Shown: positions 1-7,122 of the stretch, one piece after another
Position numbering within the stretch: the first letter of the stretch is position 1
How the letters are laid out: every line of letters begins with the position of its first letter
NCBI GenBank assembly: GCA_028278065.1
Contig: JANQFA010000006.1
Span: 1-42,732, forward strand
Length of the DNA: 42,732 nucleotides
From: Myxococcota bacterium
Lineage (GTDB): Bacteria; Myxococcota_A; UBA9160; JAFDET01
Reading direction: 5' to 3'
The notes under the pieces: generated by a model
The model's input: only the letters and a program-made list of their open reading frames with translations
What the model was told of the DNA's origin: nothing
Database searches by the model: none
Position numbers and translations under genes: made by a program

Positions 1-7
1 CCGCTGC

Positions 8-75
8 GGGCACATCGGCTGAGCGCCCGCGTCGGGCACATCGGCTGAGTTCCCACGTCGGGCACATCGGCTGAG
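8..75. repeat. 26-bp tandem repeat, three copies
   Basis: Units start at 8, 34 and 60. The 16-base core GGGCACATCGGCTGAG is identical in all three copies and the remaining ten bases vary. The array may continue to the left of the window. Because 26 is not a multiple of three, the TGA in each core (20-22, 46-48, 72-74) falls in a different forward reading frame, so the array stops translation in all three plus-strand frames. No known repeat family is recognised. Confidence 0.85.
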
Positions 76-173
76 CGTCTAGCGTCGGCAGGTCGGTCGA
101 TGGCTCGCCGATCGGGAGCGAGCTTGCGCAGGACCTGATTGACGTCGCGGTCGAGTTTCAGGACGCTCCTCGC

Positions 174-1256
174 GTGTTCGACCTGGATCCCGGAGACGAC
201 CTCGAGCTCCTCGTGGAGACGGCGCGCCGGCTGGCGGAGACCGAGCTGGCGCCGCGGATGCGCGACGCCGAGGCGGCCCGGGGCGTCGCACCCGAGCTGC
301 GCGCGGTGTGGCGGGAGGTCGGGCTCGCCGGGCTCGAGCTTCCGGAGGGGATCGACGGGGCCGGCCTGGGCTGCGTCGCGCGGGTGCTGGTGAACGAGGA
401 GCTCGCGGCGGGGGACGTGGGCGCGGCCGTCGCGCTCGATCCCTACGGACCGGCTCTCGGCGTCCTCCTGGAGGTGGGCGGAGAAGAGGGTGCGGGCGAG
501 CTGGCGCAGGCGGTCGCAGACGGCGAGGGACGCGCTCTGCTCGTCCTCGAGGAGGAGGCGGGCGCGGAGGTCGATGCCGACGCCGTGAGCCTCGACCTGG
601 CCTGGGTGCCGGCAGACACGGCGGCGGCCGTGGTGATCCTGCAAGGCGAAGATGCGTTGCTCGTCACCGAGGGCCTCGAGCTGGAACCCGTGCGCGGCGC
701 CGGGCTGCGCGCGGCGGGGGCCTCCAGGCTCGGGCTACGGCGAGCGCCCGTGGCGCGGCGCTGGTCCGATGCCGAGGGCGTCCGCCGGGCCCGGGCGCGC
801 GCGCGCCTCTACCATGCGTCGCTGCTGCTCGGCGTGATGCGCGCGGCGTGCGACTTCTCGGCCGCCTACGCCCAGGAGCGCGAGGCGTTCGGGCGGCCCA
901 TCGGACATCACCAGGCGCTCGCCTTCCTGATCGCGGACATGCGCATGGCGCTCGACGCGGCGCGGCTCGTGGTGCACGAGGCCGCCTGGCGGGTGGACCG
1001 GGGGCTTTCCTGCGCGGGGGAGGCCGCCTCCGCCTGGGCCGAGTGCATCGAGGCTTCCCGCACGATCGGCCCCGACGGCGTGCAGATCCTCGGCGGCCAC
1101 GGCTTCGTGGCCGACTACCCCGTGGAGAAGCACATGCGCGAGGCCCGCGCGCTCGGGCTCCTCGGTGGCGGCTTCGATGCGGCGATCGAGGAGGCGGGCC
1201 GGCTCCTCGCGGCGACGGACCGCCCGCTGGACCTCGCGGTCGAGGGCGCCCTGTGA
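174..1256 (+). CDS. Acyl-CoA dehydrogenase family subunit, degenerate (lacks usual catalytic Glu)
   Basis: A 360-residue acyl-CoA dehydrogenase-like protein. The N-terminal helical domain is clear (LVETARRLAETELAPR), as is the C-terminal one (EAFGRPIGHHQALAFLIADM, then QILGGHGFVADYPVEKHMRE). The middle beta domain is short and shows no clear flavin/substrate motif. At the position where canonical enzymes have the EGT motif with the catalytic Glu, this protein has GGG. Known bipartite enzymes of steroid catabolism (FadE26/27 type) pair a catalytic subunit with such a partner, so this is probably the non-catalytic half of a complex with the overlapping downstream gene. The GTG start at 174 was chosen because the family N-terminus begins there. 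The frame is open back to 75 but offers no better start. A small inverted repeat (103-108 with 118-123) lies upstream. Confidence 0.8.
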   Translation: MFDLDPGDDLELLVETARRLAETELAPRMRDAEAARGVAPELRAVWREVGLAGLELPEGIDGAGLGCVARVLVNEELAAGDVGAAVALDPYGPALGVLLEVGGEEGAGELAQAVADGEGRALLVLEEEAGAEVDADAVSLDLAWVPADTAAAVVILQGEDALLVTEGLELEPVRGAGLRAAGASRLGLRRAPVARRWSDAEGVRRARARARLYHASLLLGVMRAACDFSAAYAQEREAFGRPIGHHQALAFLIADMRMALDAARLVVHEAAWRVDRGLSCAGEAASAWAECIEASRTIGPDGVQILGGHGFVADYPVEKHMREARALGLLGGGFDAAIEEAGRLLAATDRPLDLAVEGAL

Positions 1257-2428
1257 TCGAGTTCCGCGTCGACGACGAGACTCGGGCCCGCATCGAGGCC
1301 ACCCGAGAGCTGGGCCGGAGCGAGTTCCGGCCCGCCGGGCTCGAGGCCGATCGCAACGGCGCGCCGCTTCCGCCGGATCATCCCTTCTTCGCGCGCTGCC
1401 TCGCGCGGGGCGAAGGCCGCACGCGCTGGCCGGGTCCGGGAGGCGGCGGCGAGGCGCGCAAGCCGCCTTCGATCGTCACGATGCTGCTCCTGGCCGAGGA
1501 GCTGGCCTACTGGGACCGGGGCGTGATCATCGCGACACCCGGCCCCGGCCTGCCCGAGACGAGCGTGCTCTCGATGGGAACCGAGGAGCAGAAGGAGCGC
1601 TTCCTGGGACCGTTCCTCGCGCCGGACAAGCCGCGCTGGGCGTGCTTCGCCATGACCGAGCCGGGTGCGGGATCCGACGCCGCGGCGATCCGCACCACGG
1701 CGCGCAAGGACGCTGACGGCTGGATCCTGAACGGTGCCAAGTGCTTCATCGGCTCCGCCTCGCGCTCGGACTGGATCCTGGTGCAGGCGACCCTCGATCC
1801 GGCCCGGGGCCGGGAGGCGCAGCGGGCCTTCCTCGTGGAGCGGGACACGCCCGGCCTCGGGGGCTTCAAGATCGAGAAGAAGATGGGGCTCAAGGCGTAC
1901 GAGTCGACGTCCTTCACCCTCGAAGACGTGCGCGTTCCCGCCGCCAACCTGCTCGGCGGCGAGGCGCGCTACGAGCGCAAGGCCGGCTTCAAGGCGGCCA
2001 TGCAGACCTTCAACGCCGGGCGTCCCGTCATCGGTGCCAATGCGGTCGGCATGGCGCGGGCGGCGCTCGACGAGGCGCTGCGCTTCGCCCGCGAGACCCG
2101 GCTCCTGGATCGCGACCGGGTGCGCGATCGGATCGAGGCGATGGCGCGCCGGGTGCGCAAGGCCCGCCTCGTGTGCCTGCGCGCCGCATGGCTCGCGGAC
2201 CAGCGCCGCGGCAACATCGTCGAGGCCTCGATGGCCAAGGCCCTGGCCGCGCAGGTCGCCCAGGAGGCGACCCATCTCGGGCTGGAGCTGGTCGGGATCG
2301 TCGGTGCCAGCGGGGACAACCTGATCGAGAAGCTCTACCGCGACGTGAAGGCCATGGACATCGTCGAGGGAACCGGCCAGATCCAGCGCATGATCATCGC
2401 CCGCAACCTGGTGGGACTGCCGCGGTGA
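1253..2428 (+). CDS. Acyl-CoA dehydrogenase (catalytic Glu present)
   Basis: A 391-residue flavoprotein that would introduce an alpha,beta double bond into an acyl-CoA and pass electrons to an electron-transfer flavoprotein. The central motif FAMTEPGAGSDAAAI (flavin/substrate site) is intact, and near the C-terminus VEGTGQIQR carries the canonical catalytic Glu (about residue 372). The GTG start overlaps the stop of the preceding acyl-CoA dehydrogenase gene by four bases (GTGA), and its own stop overlaps the next gene in the same way, so the three genes are likely translationally coupled. The open frame extends far upstream, but that part is antisense-like noise over the preceding gene. Substrate unknown. 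Confidence 0.9.
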   Translation: MIEFRVDDETRARIEATRELGRSEFRPAGLEADRNGAPLPPDHPFFARCLARGEGRTRWPGPGGGGEARKPPSIVTMLLLAEELAYWDRGVIIATPGPGLPETSVLSMGTEEQKERFLGPFLAPDKPRWACFAMTEPGAGSDAAAIRTTARKDADGWILNGAKCFIGSASRSDWILVQATLDPARGREAQRAFLVERDTPGLGGFKIEKKMGLKAYESTSFTLEDVRVPAANLLGGEARYERKAGFKAAMQTFNAGRPVIGANAVGMARAALDEALRFARETRLLDRDRVRDRIEAMARRVRKARLVCLRAAWLADQRRGNIVEASMAKALAAQVAQEATHLGLELVGIVGASGDNLIEKLYRDVKAMDIVEGTGQIQRMIIARNLVGLPR

Positions 2429-3198
2429 GTACCTTCGGCGACGTGCACGTCGAGGTGGGGGAGGACTTCGTCGCCCTCGCGGAGATCCGGCGGCCGCCGA
2501 ACAACTTCTTCGACCGCGCGCTCGTCGCGAGCCTCGCAGAGGCCTTCGAGTGCCTGGACGAGGATCCCGCCTGCCGTGCGATCGTCCTCGCGAGCGAGGG
2601 CAGGCATTTCTGCGCCGGCGCGAACTTCGCGTCGCGGGAGGACGCGGCCGGCGACGAGTCGGGCCGTCACCTCTACGACGAGGCGGTTCGCCTCTTCGCC
2701 ACGCGCACCCCGGTGGTCGCGGCGGTGCAGGGCGCGGCGATCGGGGGTGGGCTGGGGCTGGCACTGATGCCCGACTTCCGTGTTGCGGCTCCCGAGGCAC
2801 GCTTCAGCGCCAACTTCGCCCGGCTGGGCTTCCACCACGGCTTCGGCCTGTCGGTGACGCTGCCGCGCCTGGTCGGGCAGCAGGCGGCAGCCGAGCTCCT
2901 CTACACGGGCAAGAGGATTCGAGGTGAGGAGGCCCACGCCGTGGGCCTGTGTGATCGCCTCGCCCCGCTGGAGCGCGTTCGCGACGAGGCGCGGGCGCTG
3001 GCAGCGGAGATCGCCGGCTCGGCCCCCCTGGCCGTGGCCTCGATCCGGGCGACGCTGCGCGGGGGGCTGGCGGAGGAGATCCGCCGCGCCACGGACCGGG
3101 AGAAGGCCGAGCAGGAGCGCCTGCAGCGGACCGCGGACTTCCGCGAGGGCACCCGCGCCATGGCCGAGCGCCGCCCGCCGCGCTTCGCAGGGCGCTGA
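2425..3198 (+). CDS. Crotonase (enoyl-CoA hydratase/isomerase superfamily), no catalytic Glu pair
   Basis: A 257-residue crotonase-fold protein. The oxyanion-hole segments are visible (HFCAGANF and AAIGGGLGLAL). The two glutamates of classical enoyl-CoA hydratase are replaced: the Glu after GGG-x is Gly, and the second falls on Phe in NFARLGFHHGFG. It is therefore probably not a standard hydratase; isomerase, hydrolase or another crotonase chemistry is possible. It is the third gene of an overlapping set with the two acyl-CoA dehydrogenase genes (GTGA overlap at 2425-2428), which points to the same beta-oxidation-like pathway. A perfect 6-bp hairpin (3190-3205, TGAA loop) spans its stop codon. 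Confidence 0.85.
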   Translation: MSTFGDVHVEVGEDFVALAEIRRPPNNFFDRALVASLAEAFECLDEDPACRAIVLASEGRHFCAGANFASREDAAGDESGRHLYDEAVRLFATRTPVVAAVQGAAIGGGLGLALMPDFRVAAPEARFSANFARLGFHHGFGLSVTLPRLVGQQAAAELLYTGKRIRGEEAHAVGLCDRLAPLERVRDEARALAAEIAGSAPLAVASIRATLRGGLAEEIRRATDREKAEQERLQRTADFREGTRAMAERRPPRFAGR

Positions 3199-3205
3199 AG
3201 CGCCC
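3190..3205 (+). terminator. Hairpin over crotonase stop codon
   Basis: GGGCGC at 3190-3195 pairs perfectly with GCGCCC at 3200-3205 around a TGAA loop that contains the stop. There is no T-run after it, only an A-rich stretch, so intrinsic termination is uncertain. Confidence 0.3.
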
Positions 3206-3215
3206 AAACCAAACT

Positions 3216-3223
3216 GGAATTCC
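3216..3223. promoter_or_regulatory. Possible operator or promoter region of the TetR gene
   Basis: The 62-bp gap before the TetR gene is much more AT-rich than its surroundings. It contains the palindrome GGAATTCC, followed by an A-run and a weak -10-like TACGAT at 3236-3241. TetR proteins often bind palindromes in front of their own gene. The assignment is inference. Confidence 0.25.
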
Positions 3224-3260
3224 GGAAAAAATCGAATACGATCGGGCTATTGGGGGTGCG

Positions 3261-3941
3261 ATGGCCCGAAGCCCGTGGATCTCGGACCTGCACTGGGTGC
3301 GCCCGGGGCGCCAGTCGCGGAGCCGTCAGACCCAGGAGGCCCTGCTGGATGCCGCCGAGGAGCTCTTCTCGGAGAAGGGCGTCGATGCCGCCTCCGTTGC
3401 AGACGTGGCCGCGCGCGCAGGCTGCTCGGTGGGCGCCGTGTACCACCACTTCCGCGACAAGAAGGCGCTTCTCTACGCGCTCTTCGAGCGCATGAGCGAG
3501 GAGTTCGAGGCCACTACGAAGGAGGCGGTGGACCCCAAGCGCTGGGAGGGAGCCTCCATCGCCGACATCCTCAAGGGCTATCTCGAGTTCTCGCTCGAGG
3601 TGGGTCGCGGCCGACCGAGCTTCCAGCGTGCCAGCCTGGAGGCTTCGCTGCGCGATCCCGCCCTGCAGGAGCACCTGGTCGAGCTGAGCACCCGGCTGCA
3701 GGACAGGCTGACGGAGCTGCTGGGCGCCCGTCGCGACGAGATCGGCCACGCGGATGCCGATGCCGCGATCGCCTTCGTCCTCGACCAGCTCGCGGCCATG
3801 CTGAGAATACGGCTGGACTCGCTCCTGATCGGCTCACGCGTCCGCATCGAGAGCGACGAGCAGTTCGTCCGGGAGGCGCTGCGCTCAGCCTGCACCTACC
3901 TGCAGATCGCGCCGCCCCTCGATCCGGAGGGGCTCGGCTGA
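3261..3941 (+). CDS. TetR/AcrR family transcriptional regulator
   Basis: A 226-residue regulator. Residues 23-70 form the typical TetR DNA-binding domain: the helix with LLDAAEELFSEKGVDAASV is followed by the recognition region CSVGAVYHHFRDKKALLYAL. The C-terminal helical domain (about 80-220) would bind an effector, often an acyl-CoA or lipophilic compound in catabolic clusters. It lies between the plus-strand acyl-CoA dehydrogenase/crotonase set and a convergent minus-strand acyl-CoA dehydrogenase operon, so either could be its target. The ATG follows a G-rich ribosome site (GGGGG, 3251-3255). The last codons contain a CCCCTC/GAGGGG inverted repeat. Confidence 0.92.
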   Translation: MARSPWISDLHWVRPGRQSRSRQTQEALLDAAEELFSEKGVDAASVADVAARAGCSVGAVYHHFRDKKALLYALFERMSEEFEATTKEAVDPKRWEGASIADILKGYLEFSLEVGRGRPSFQRASLEASLRDPALQEHLVELSTRLQDRLTELLGARRDEIGHADADAAIAFVLDQLAAMLRIRLDSLLIGSRVRIESDEQFVREALRSACTYLQIAPPLDPEGLG

Positions 3942-3955
3942 CGCATCCCGGGCGA

Positions 3956-3981
3956 GCTGCTGCCGGTCCAGTGGCAGCAGC
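3956..3981. terminator. Bidirectional terminator candidate between convergent genes
   Basis: A perfect 9-bp inverted repeat (GCTGCTGCC at 3956-3964, GGCAGCAGC at 3973-3981) with an 8-base loop sits in the 48-bp gap between the convergent TetR and epoxide-hydrolase-like genes. No T-run is present, so it is called from position and stem strength only. Confidence 0.5.
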
Positions 3982-3989
3982 GCGCTCGC

Positions 3990-4352
3990 TCAGGTCATCT
4001 GGCTCGTGAACGTGGGCAGATCGAAGTAGTCCCGCCAGGCGCTGATCTTGCCGTTCTCGATCTCGAAGGTGCCCATCACCGGGAGCGAGATCTTCTTGCC
4101 TCCGGCCATGTCGAAGTTGTCCACCCGCTCGGTGAGCACCTTGTCGCCGTTCTCGGCGATGGCGAGGATCTGCCAGTCGACGGCCTCGGGCTGCATCCCG
4201 ACGATGAACGCTCGGGCCGCCTCCTTTCCCTCGATCGGGGCCATCGGGATGTTGTGGTAGACGACGTCGTCGCTCAGCATGTCGACGACCGCGTCCCAGT
4301 CCATGCGATTCCACGCCTCGACGAAGGCGGTGACGATCTCCGAGTTGGTCAC
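3990..4352 (-). CDS. Limonene-1,2-epoxide hydrolase family protein (SnoaL-like fold)
   Basis: A 120-residue protein of the limonene-1,2-epoxide hydrolase family. The residues known to form the active site in that family all appear in order: Tyr32 and Asn34 (VVYHNIPM), Arg76 and Asp78 (LTERVDNF) and the Asp of WRDYFD (108). It would open an epoxide by direct water attack; the natural substrate is open (terpene, sterol or fatty epoxide). The GTG start is preceded by GGAGGGAG. It is the last gene of a minus-strand operon behind two acyl-CoA dehydrogenases, with a 12-bp gap. Fold relatives such as SnoaL cyclases or ketosteroid isomerases are less likely because the Arg/Asp/Asp set is complete. 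Confidence 0.85.
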   Translation of the reverse strand: MTNSEIVTAFVEAWNRMDWDAVVDMLSDDVVYHNIPMAPIEGKEAARAFIVGMQPEAVDWQILAIAENGDKVLTERVDNFDMAGGKKISLPVMGTFEIENGKISAWRDYFDLPTFTSQMT

Positions 4353-4364
4353 GGAACTCCCTCC

Positions 4365-5480
4365 TCAGAATCCCAGCAGGTTCGCGTAGCGCTCCCGGTG
4401 GAACGCCTGGTTGCCGAAGGTGGCCTCCTGGGCGCGGGCGCGCTTCAGATAGAATCCGGCGTCGAACTCGTCGGTCATGCCGATTCCGCCGTGGATCTGG
4501 ATCAGCTCGTTCGACATGAGGTGGAGGAAAGCGCCCGCCTTCGCCTTCGAGAGCGAGCAGAGCCGGGCGACGTCGTCCGATCCCTCGTCGAGCGCCTGCA
4601 GGGCGGCCTCGACGCAGGAGCGTGCCATCTCCATCTCCGTGAAGAGCTCCGCCGCCCGGTGACCGAGAGCCTGGAACGAGCCGATCACCTGGCCGAACTG
4701 GACCCGGTTCTTGAGGTAGTCGAGGGTCAGGTCGAAGGACTGGCACGCGGTGCCGAGCATCTCCGCCGCCAGCCCGGCGCGGGCGCGGTCGAGGATCGCG
4801 TCGAGCAGCGGGGCGCCGTCGCCCTCGCCGAGCCGCGCCGCATCGCCGAGCTCCACCCCTTCCAGGGTGAGACTCGCGTAGCCGCGGCTGTCGAGGGTGT
4901 TGAGCCGCGCGCGGCCCAGGCCCTTCGTGTCGGCCTCGACCAGGAAGAGGGCGAGCTCGCCGTCGGCGCGGGCCGCCACCACGTAGAGATCGGCTGCCAT
5001 TCCCTCGAGCACGTGTGTCTTGCGACCGTCGAGTCGCCAGCCCGCATCGGTCTTCTGGGCCGAGAGGGAGATCTGGTCCGGCGCGTGTCGGGGGCCTTCG
5101 TCGACGGCGAGAGTGGCGACGACGGAGCCGTCGGCGATGTGCGGAAGCCACGCTTCCTTCTGGGCATCGTCTCCGCCCAGAGCCAGCGCCGAGGCGCCGA
5201 CGAGTCCGGACGCGATGAGCGGGGAGGCGGTGAGCTGGCGGCCCAGCTCCTCGAGCACGACCCCGAAGGTGAGGAACCCCATGTCGACCCCGCCGTGGGT
5301 CTCGGGGACGACGATGCCCGCCCAGCCCATCTCGCCGATGGACTCCCAGGTGGCCTTGTCGAAGCCGAACTCGTTGCCGCTGTCGCGCATCTCGCGGAAC
5401 TTGGCGACCGGGGCTTCCTCGCGCGCCCACGCCTTCGCCTGCTCCTGGAGGAGGGCTTGTTCTTCCGTGAGCGCTGCCAT
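4365..5480 (-). CDS. Acyl-CoA dehydrogenase subunit (no canonical catalytic Glu)
   Basis: A 371-residue acyl-CoA dehydrogenase family protein. The N-terminal domain is typical (GWAGIVVPETHGGVDMGF), and the C-terminal domain has RVQFGQVIGSFQALGHRAAE and IQIHGGIGMTDEF. The C-terminal end reads ATFGNQAFHRERYANLLGF and contains no EGT motif; the family variants of this shape in steroid degradation are partners of a catalytic subunit. The gene directly upstream (5507-6718) carries a Glu in the alternative catalytic position, so a heteromeric enzyme is likely. The ATG has a strong ribosome site (GAGGAGG). It lies 26 bp downstream of its partner and 12 bp upstream of the epoxide-hydrolase-like gene. 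Confidence 0.88.
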   Translation of the reverse strand: MAALTEEQALLQEQAKAWAREEAPVAKFREMRDSGNEFGFDKATWESIGEMGWAGIVVPETHGGVDMGFLTFGVVLEELGRQLTASPLIASGLVGASALALGGDDAQKEAWLPHIADGSVVATLAVDEGPRHAPDQISLSAQKTDAGWRLDGRKTHVLEGMAADLYVVAARADGELALFLVEADTKGLGRARLNTLDSRGYASLTLEGVELGDAARLGEGDGAPLLDAILDRARAGLAAEMLGTACQSFDLTLDYLKNRVQFGQVIGSFQALGHRAAELFTEMEMARSCVEAALQALDEGSDDVARLCSLSKAKAGAFLHLMSNELIQIHGGIGMTDEFDAGFYLKRARAQEATFGNQAFHRERYANLLGF

Positions 5481-5506
5481 CTCGTCGTTCCTCCTCGCCT
5501 GCCGGC

Positions 5507-6718
5507 TCAGCCGCGCTGCGTGTTCTCGGGCAGGCCGAGGATGTTCTTGGCGATGATGTTGTTCTGGATCTCGTAGGAGCCGCCGTAGATCGACATCGCC
5601 TTCCCCGTCAGCCAGGCGCGTACCGCAGCGACCTCGCGCTCCTCGAATCCCTCCGGCTCCCAGCCGAGGCCGCTGTGGCCCATCAGCTCGATGTCGAGCT
5701 CGGCGCGAGCCTGGGCGACCTTCGAGGCCGCATTCTTCAGGATCGAGGCGGCGGCACTCACCTTGGCGTTGCCCTTGGCTTCCGCCACCACCCGCTTCAG
5801 GGTGAGCGAGTGGGCCTTGGCGTCCATCATGTGGGCCACCACGCGGGAGCGCAGATCGGGGTCCGCGATCCTGTCCCGCTCGTCGACTCCCACGTACTCC
5901 TTCGCCCGATCGACGAGGGACTTCTTCGATCCGCCCCCCATGCCCGCGGTGCCCGTCTGGCTCTGGCGCTCGTGCTGGAGGAGCCGCTTGCCGACGGTCC
6001 AGCCCGCGTTCAGCTCACCCAGCATCTGGTCCTTCTCGGCCCGGGCGTCGTTGAAGAAGGTCTCGCAGAAGGGCGAGGCGCCCCCGATCAGCTGGATCGG
6101 CCGGGTCTCGATGCCGCGCTGGTCCATGTCCATCATCAGGAAGCTGATGCCGTCGCGCTTCGGCGCATCCGGATCGGTGCGGACCAGCACGCCGATCCAG
6201 CCCGCGCGGTCGGCGCCGGACGTCCAGGTCTTCTGGCCGTTCACCACCCAGTGGTCGCCCGCATCGACGGCCCGGCACTGGAGCGAGGCGAGATCGGAGC
6301 CCGCGTTGGGCTCGGAGTAGCCGAGCGCCCAGAAGAGCTCTGCCTTGCAGATCCTCGGGATGTGCATGCGCTTCTGCGCCTCGGTGCCGTACTCGAGGAT
6401 GGTCGGGCCCACCATGGTGATGCCCATGCCGGCCATCGTCGTCAGCGGGTTGAAGGCGCCCGCGCGGTTCATCTCCTGGGCCAGGACCTGCGCCTCGAGC
6501 TGGCTGAGTCCGCCGCCGCCGTACTCGGCCGGCCAGGTCGGGGTACCCCAGCCCTTCTCGCCCAGGTTGCGGGCCCAGATCGCCAGGTCGCCCTCGGGCT
6601 CGATGAACTCGGCGCGCAGGAGGGTTGCGCCCTTGCCGGCCAGCGACTTCGGAAAGCTCTCGTCGAGCCAGGCGCGCGCCTCGGCACGGAAGGCCTCGAG
6701 ATCGGGGGTAGCGGCCAT
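5507..6718 (-). CDS. Acyl-CoA dehydrogenase (FadE-type, alternative catalytic Glu)
   Basis: A 403-residue acyl-CoA dehydrogenase. GYSEPNAGSDLASL is the flavin/substrate motif, followed by VVNGQKTWTSGADRAGW. The C-terminus IYGGSYEIQNNIIAKNILGL lacks Glu at the MCAD position. However, Glu250 in LLQHERQ is where FadE26-like and long-chain enzymes carry their catalytic base. It heads a minus-strand operon with a second acyl-CoA dehydrogenase and the epoxide-hydrolase-like gene. The ATG at 6718 was chosen because the family N-terminus (DLEAFRAEARAWL) starts just after it; the frame stays open far upstream but is not protein-like there. Confidence 0.9.
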   Translation of the reverse strand: MAATPDLEAFRAEARAWLDESFPKSLAGKGATLLRAEFIEPEGDLAIWARNLGEKGWGTPTWPAEYGGGGLSQLEAQVLAQEMNRAGAFNPLTTMAGMGITMVGPTILEYGTEAQKRMHIPRICKAELFWALGYSEPNAGSDLASLQCRAVDAGDHWVVNGQKTWTSGADRAGWIGVLVRTDPDAPKRDGISFLMMDMDQRGIETRPIQLIGGASPFCETFFNDARAEKDQMLGELNAGWTVGKRLLQHERQSQTGTAGMGGGSKKSLVDRAKEYVGVDERDRIADPDLRSRVVAHMMDAKAHSLTLKRVVAEAKGNAKVSAAASILKNAASKVAQARAELDIELMGHSGLGWEPEGFEEREVAAVRAWLTGKAMSIYGGSYEIQNNIIAKNILGLPENTQRG

Positions 6719-6780
6719 GCTGATGTCGCTCCTGTGTAGGTTCGGGCTTCTCTGCGGGGCGCATACGATACCGGATCGGG

Positions 6781-7122
6781 CCCGGTGGAGCCTCGGAGTC
6801 GGTCCTGCGCCGGATCGGGGAGCTGGCCGACGGGTGGTTTGCGCTCTGCTCGTCCGAGCAGTATTCCGGGATCCGCGCTCGCATCGACGAGCACGCCCGG
6901 CTCGCAGGGCGCGATCCGGCCGCGATCGGCGCGGAGAGCGGCCTGGGCATTCACGGCCGCACCCGGGAGGAGTGGTTGGGCATCCTGAAGCAGCGGAAGG
7001 ACGCGGGCCTGACCCACCTGTGCATGCGAACGCTCGGCGGCGAGCTGGATGCGAAGGGCCACCTGGAGGCGTTGGCCGACGTGCACGAGATCCTGATCGA
7101 AGAGGGCCATCGGGATGCCTGA
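6781..7122 (+). pseudogene. C-terminal relic of an LLM-class (luciferase-like) oxidoreductase
   Basis: From 6781 one frame reads a convincing C-terminal third of a luciferase-like monooxygenase/F420-dependent oxidoreductase: GGASESVLRRIGELADGWF, then AGRDPAAIGAESGLGIHG, and finally AGLTHLCMRTLGGELDAKGH. About 113 residues remain of a family that is usually around 280-350 long. The frame is open only to a stop at 6721 and has no ATG, GTG or TTG at a useful position, and homology ends near 6780 where the divergent acyl-CoA dehydrogenase leader begins. The 3' end overlaps the thioesterase gene by 8 bases, a remnant of an old operon. This looks like a deletion scar. Confidence 0.75.

Noticed and set aside
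8-75. CRISPR array
   Set aside because: The repeat core is followed by only ten variable bases, too short for spacers, and no cas gene is present.
308-1252. N-terminal extension of the second acyl-CoA dehydrogenase frame
   Set aside because: The extension is Arg/Gly-rich shadow sequence over the first acyl-CoA dehydrogenase; family homology starts at the GTG at 1253.
4254-5576. A 440-codon plus-strand frame opposite an acyl-CoA dehydrogenase
   Set aside because: No motif; the minus-strand protein has clear family signatures.
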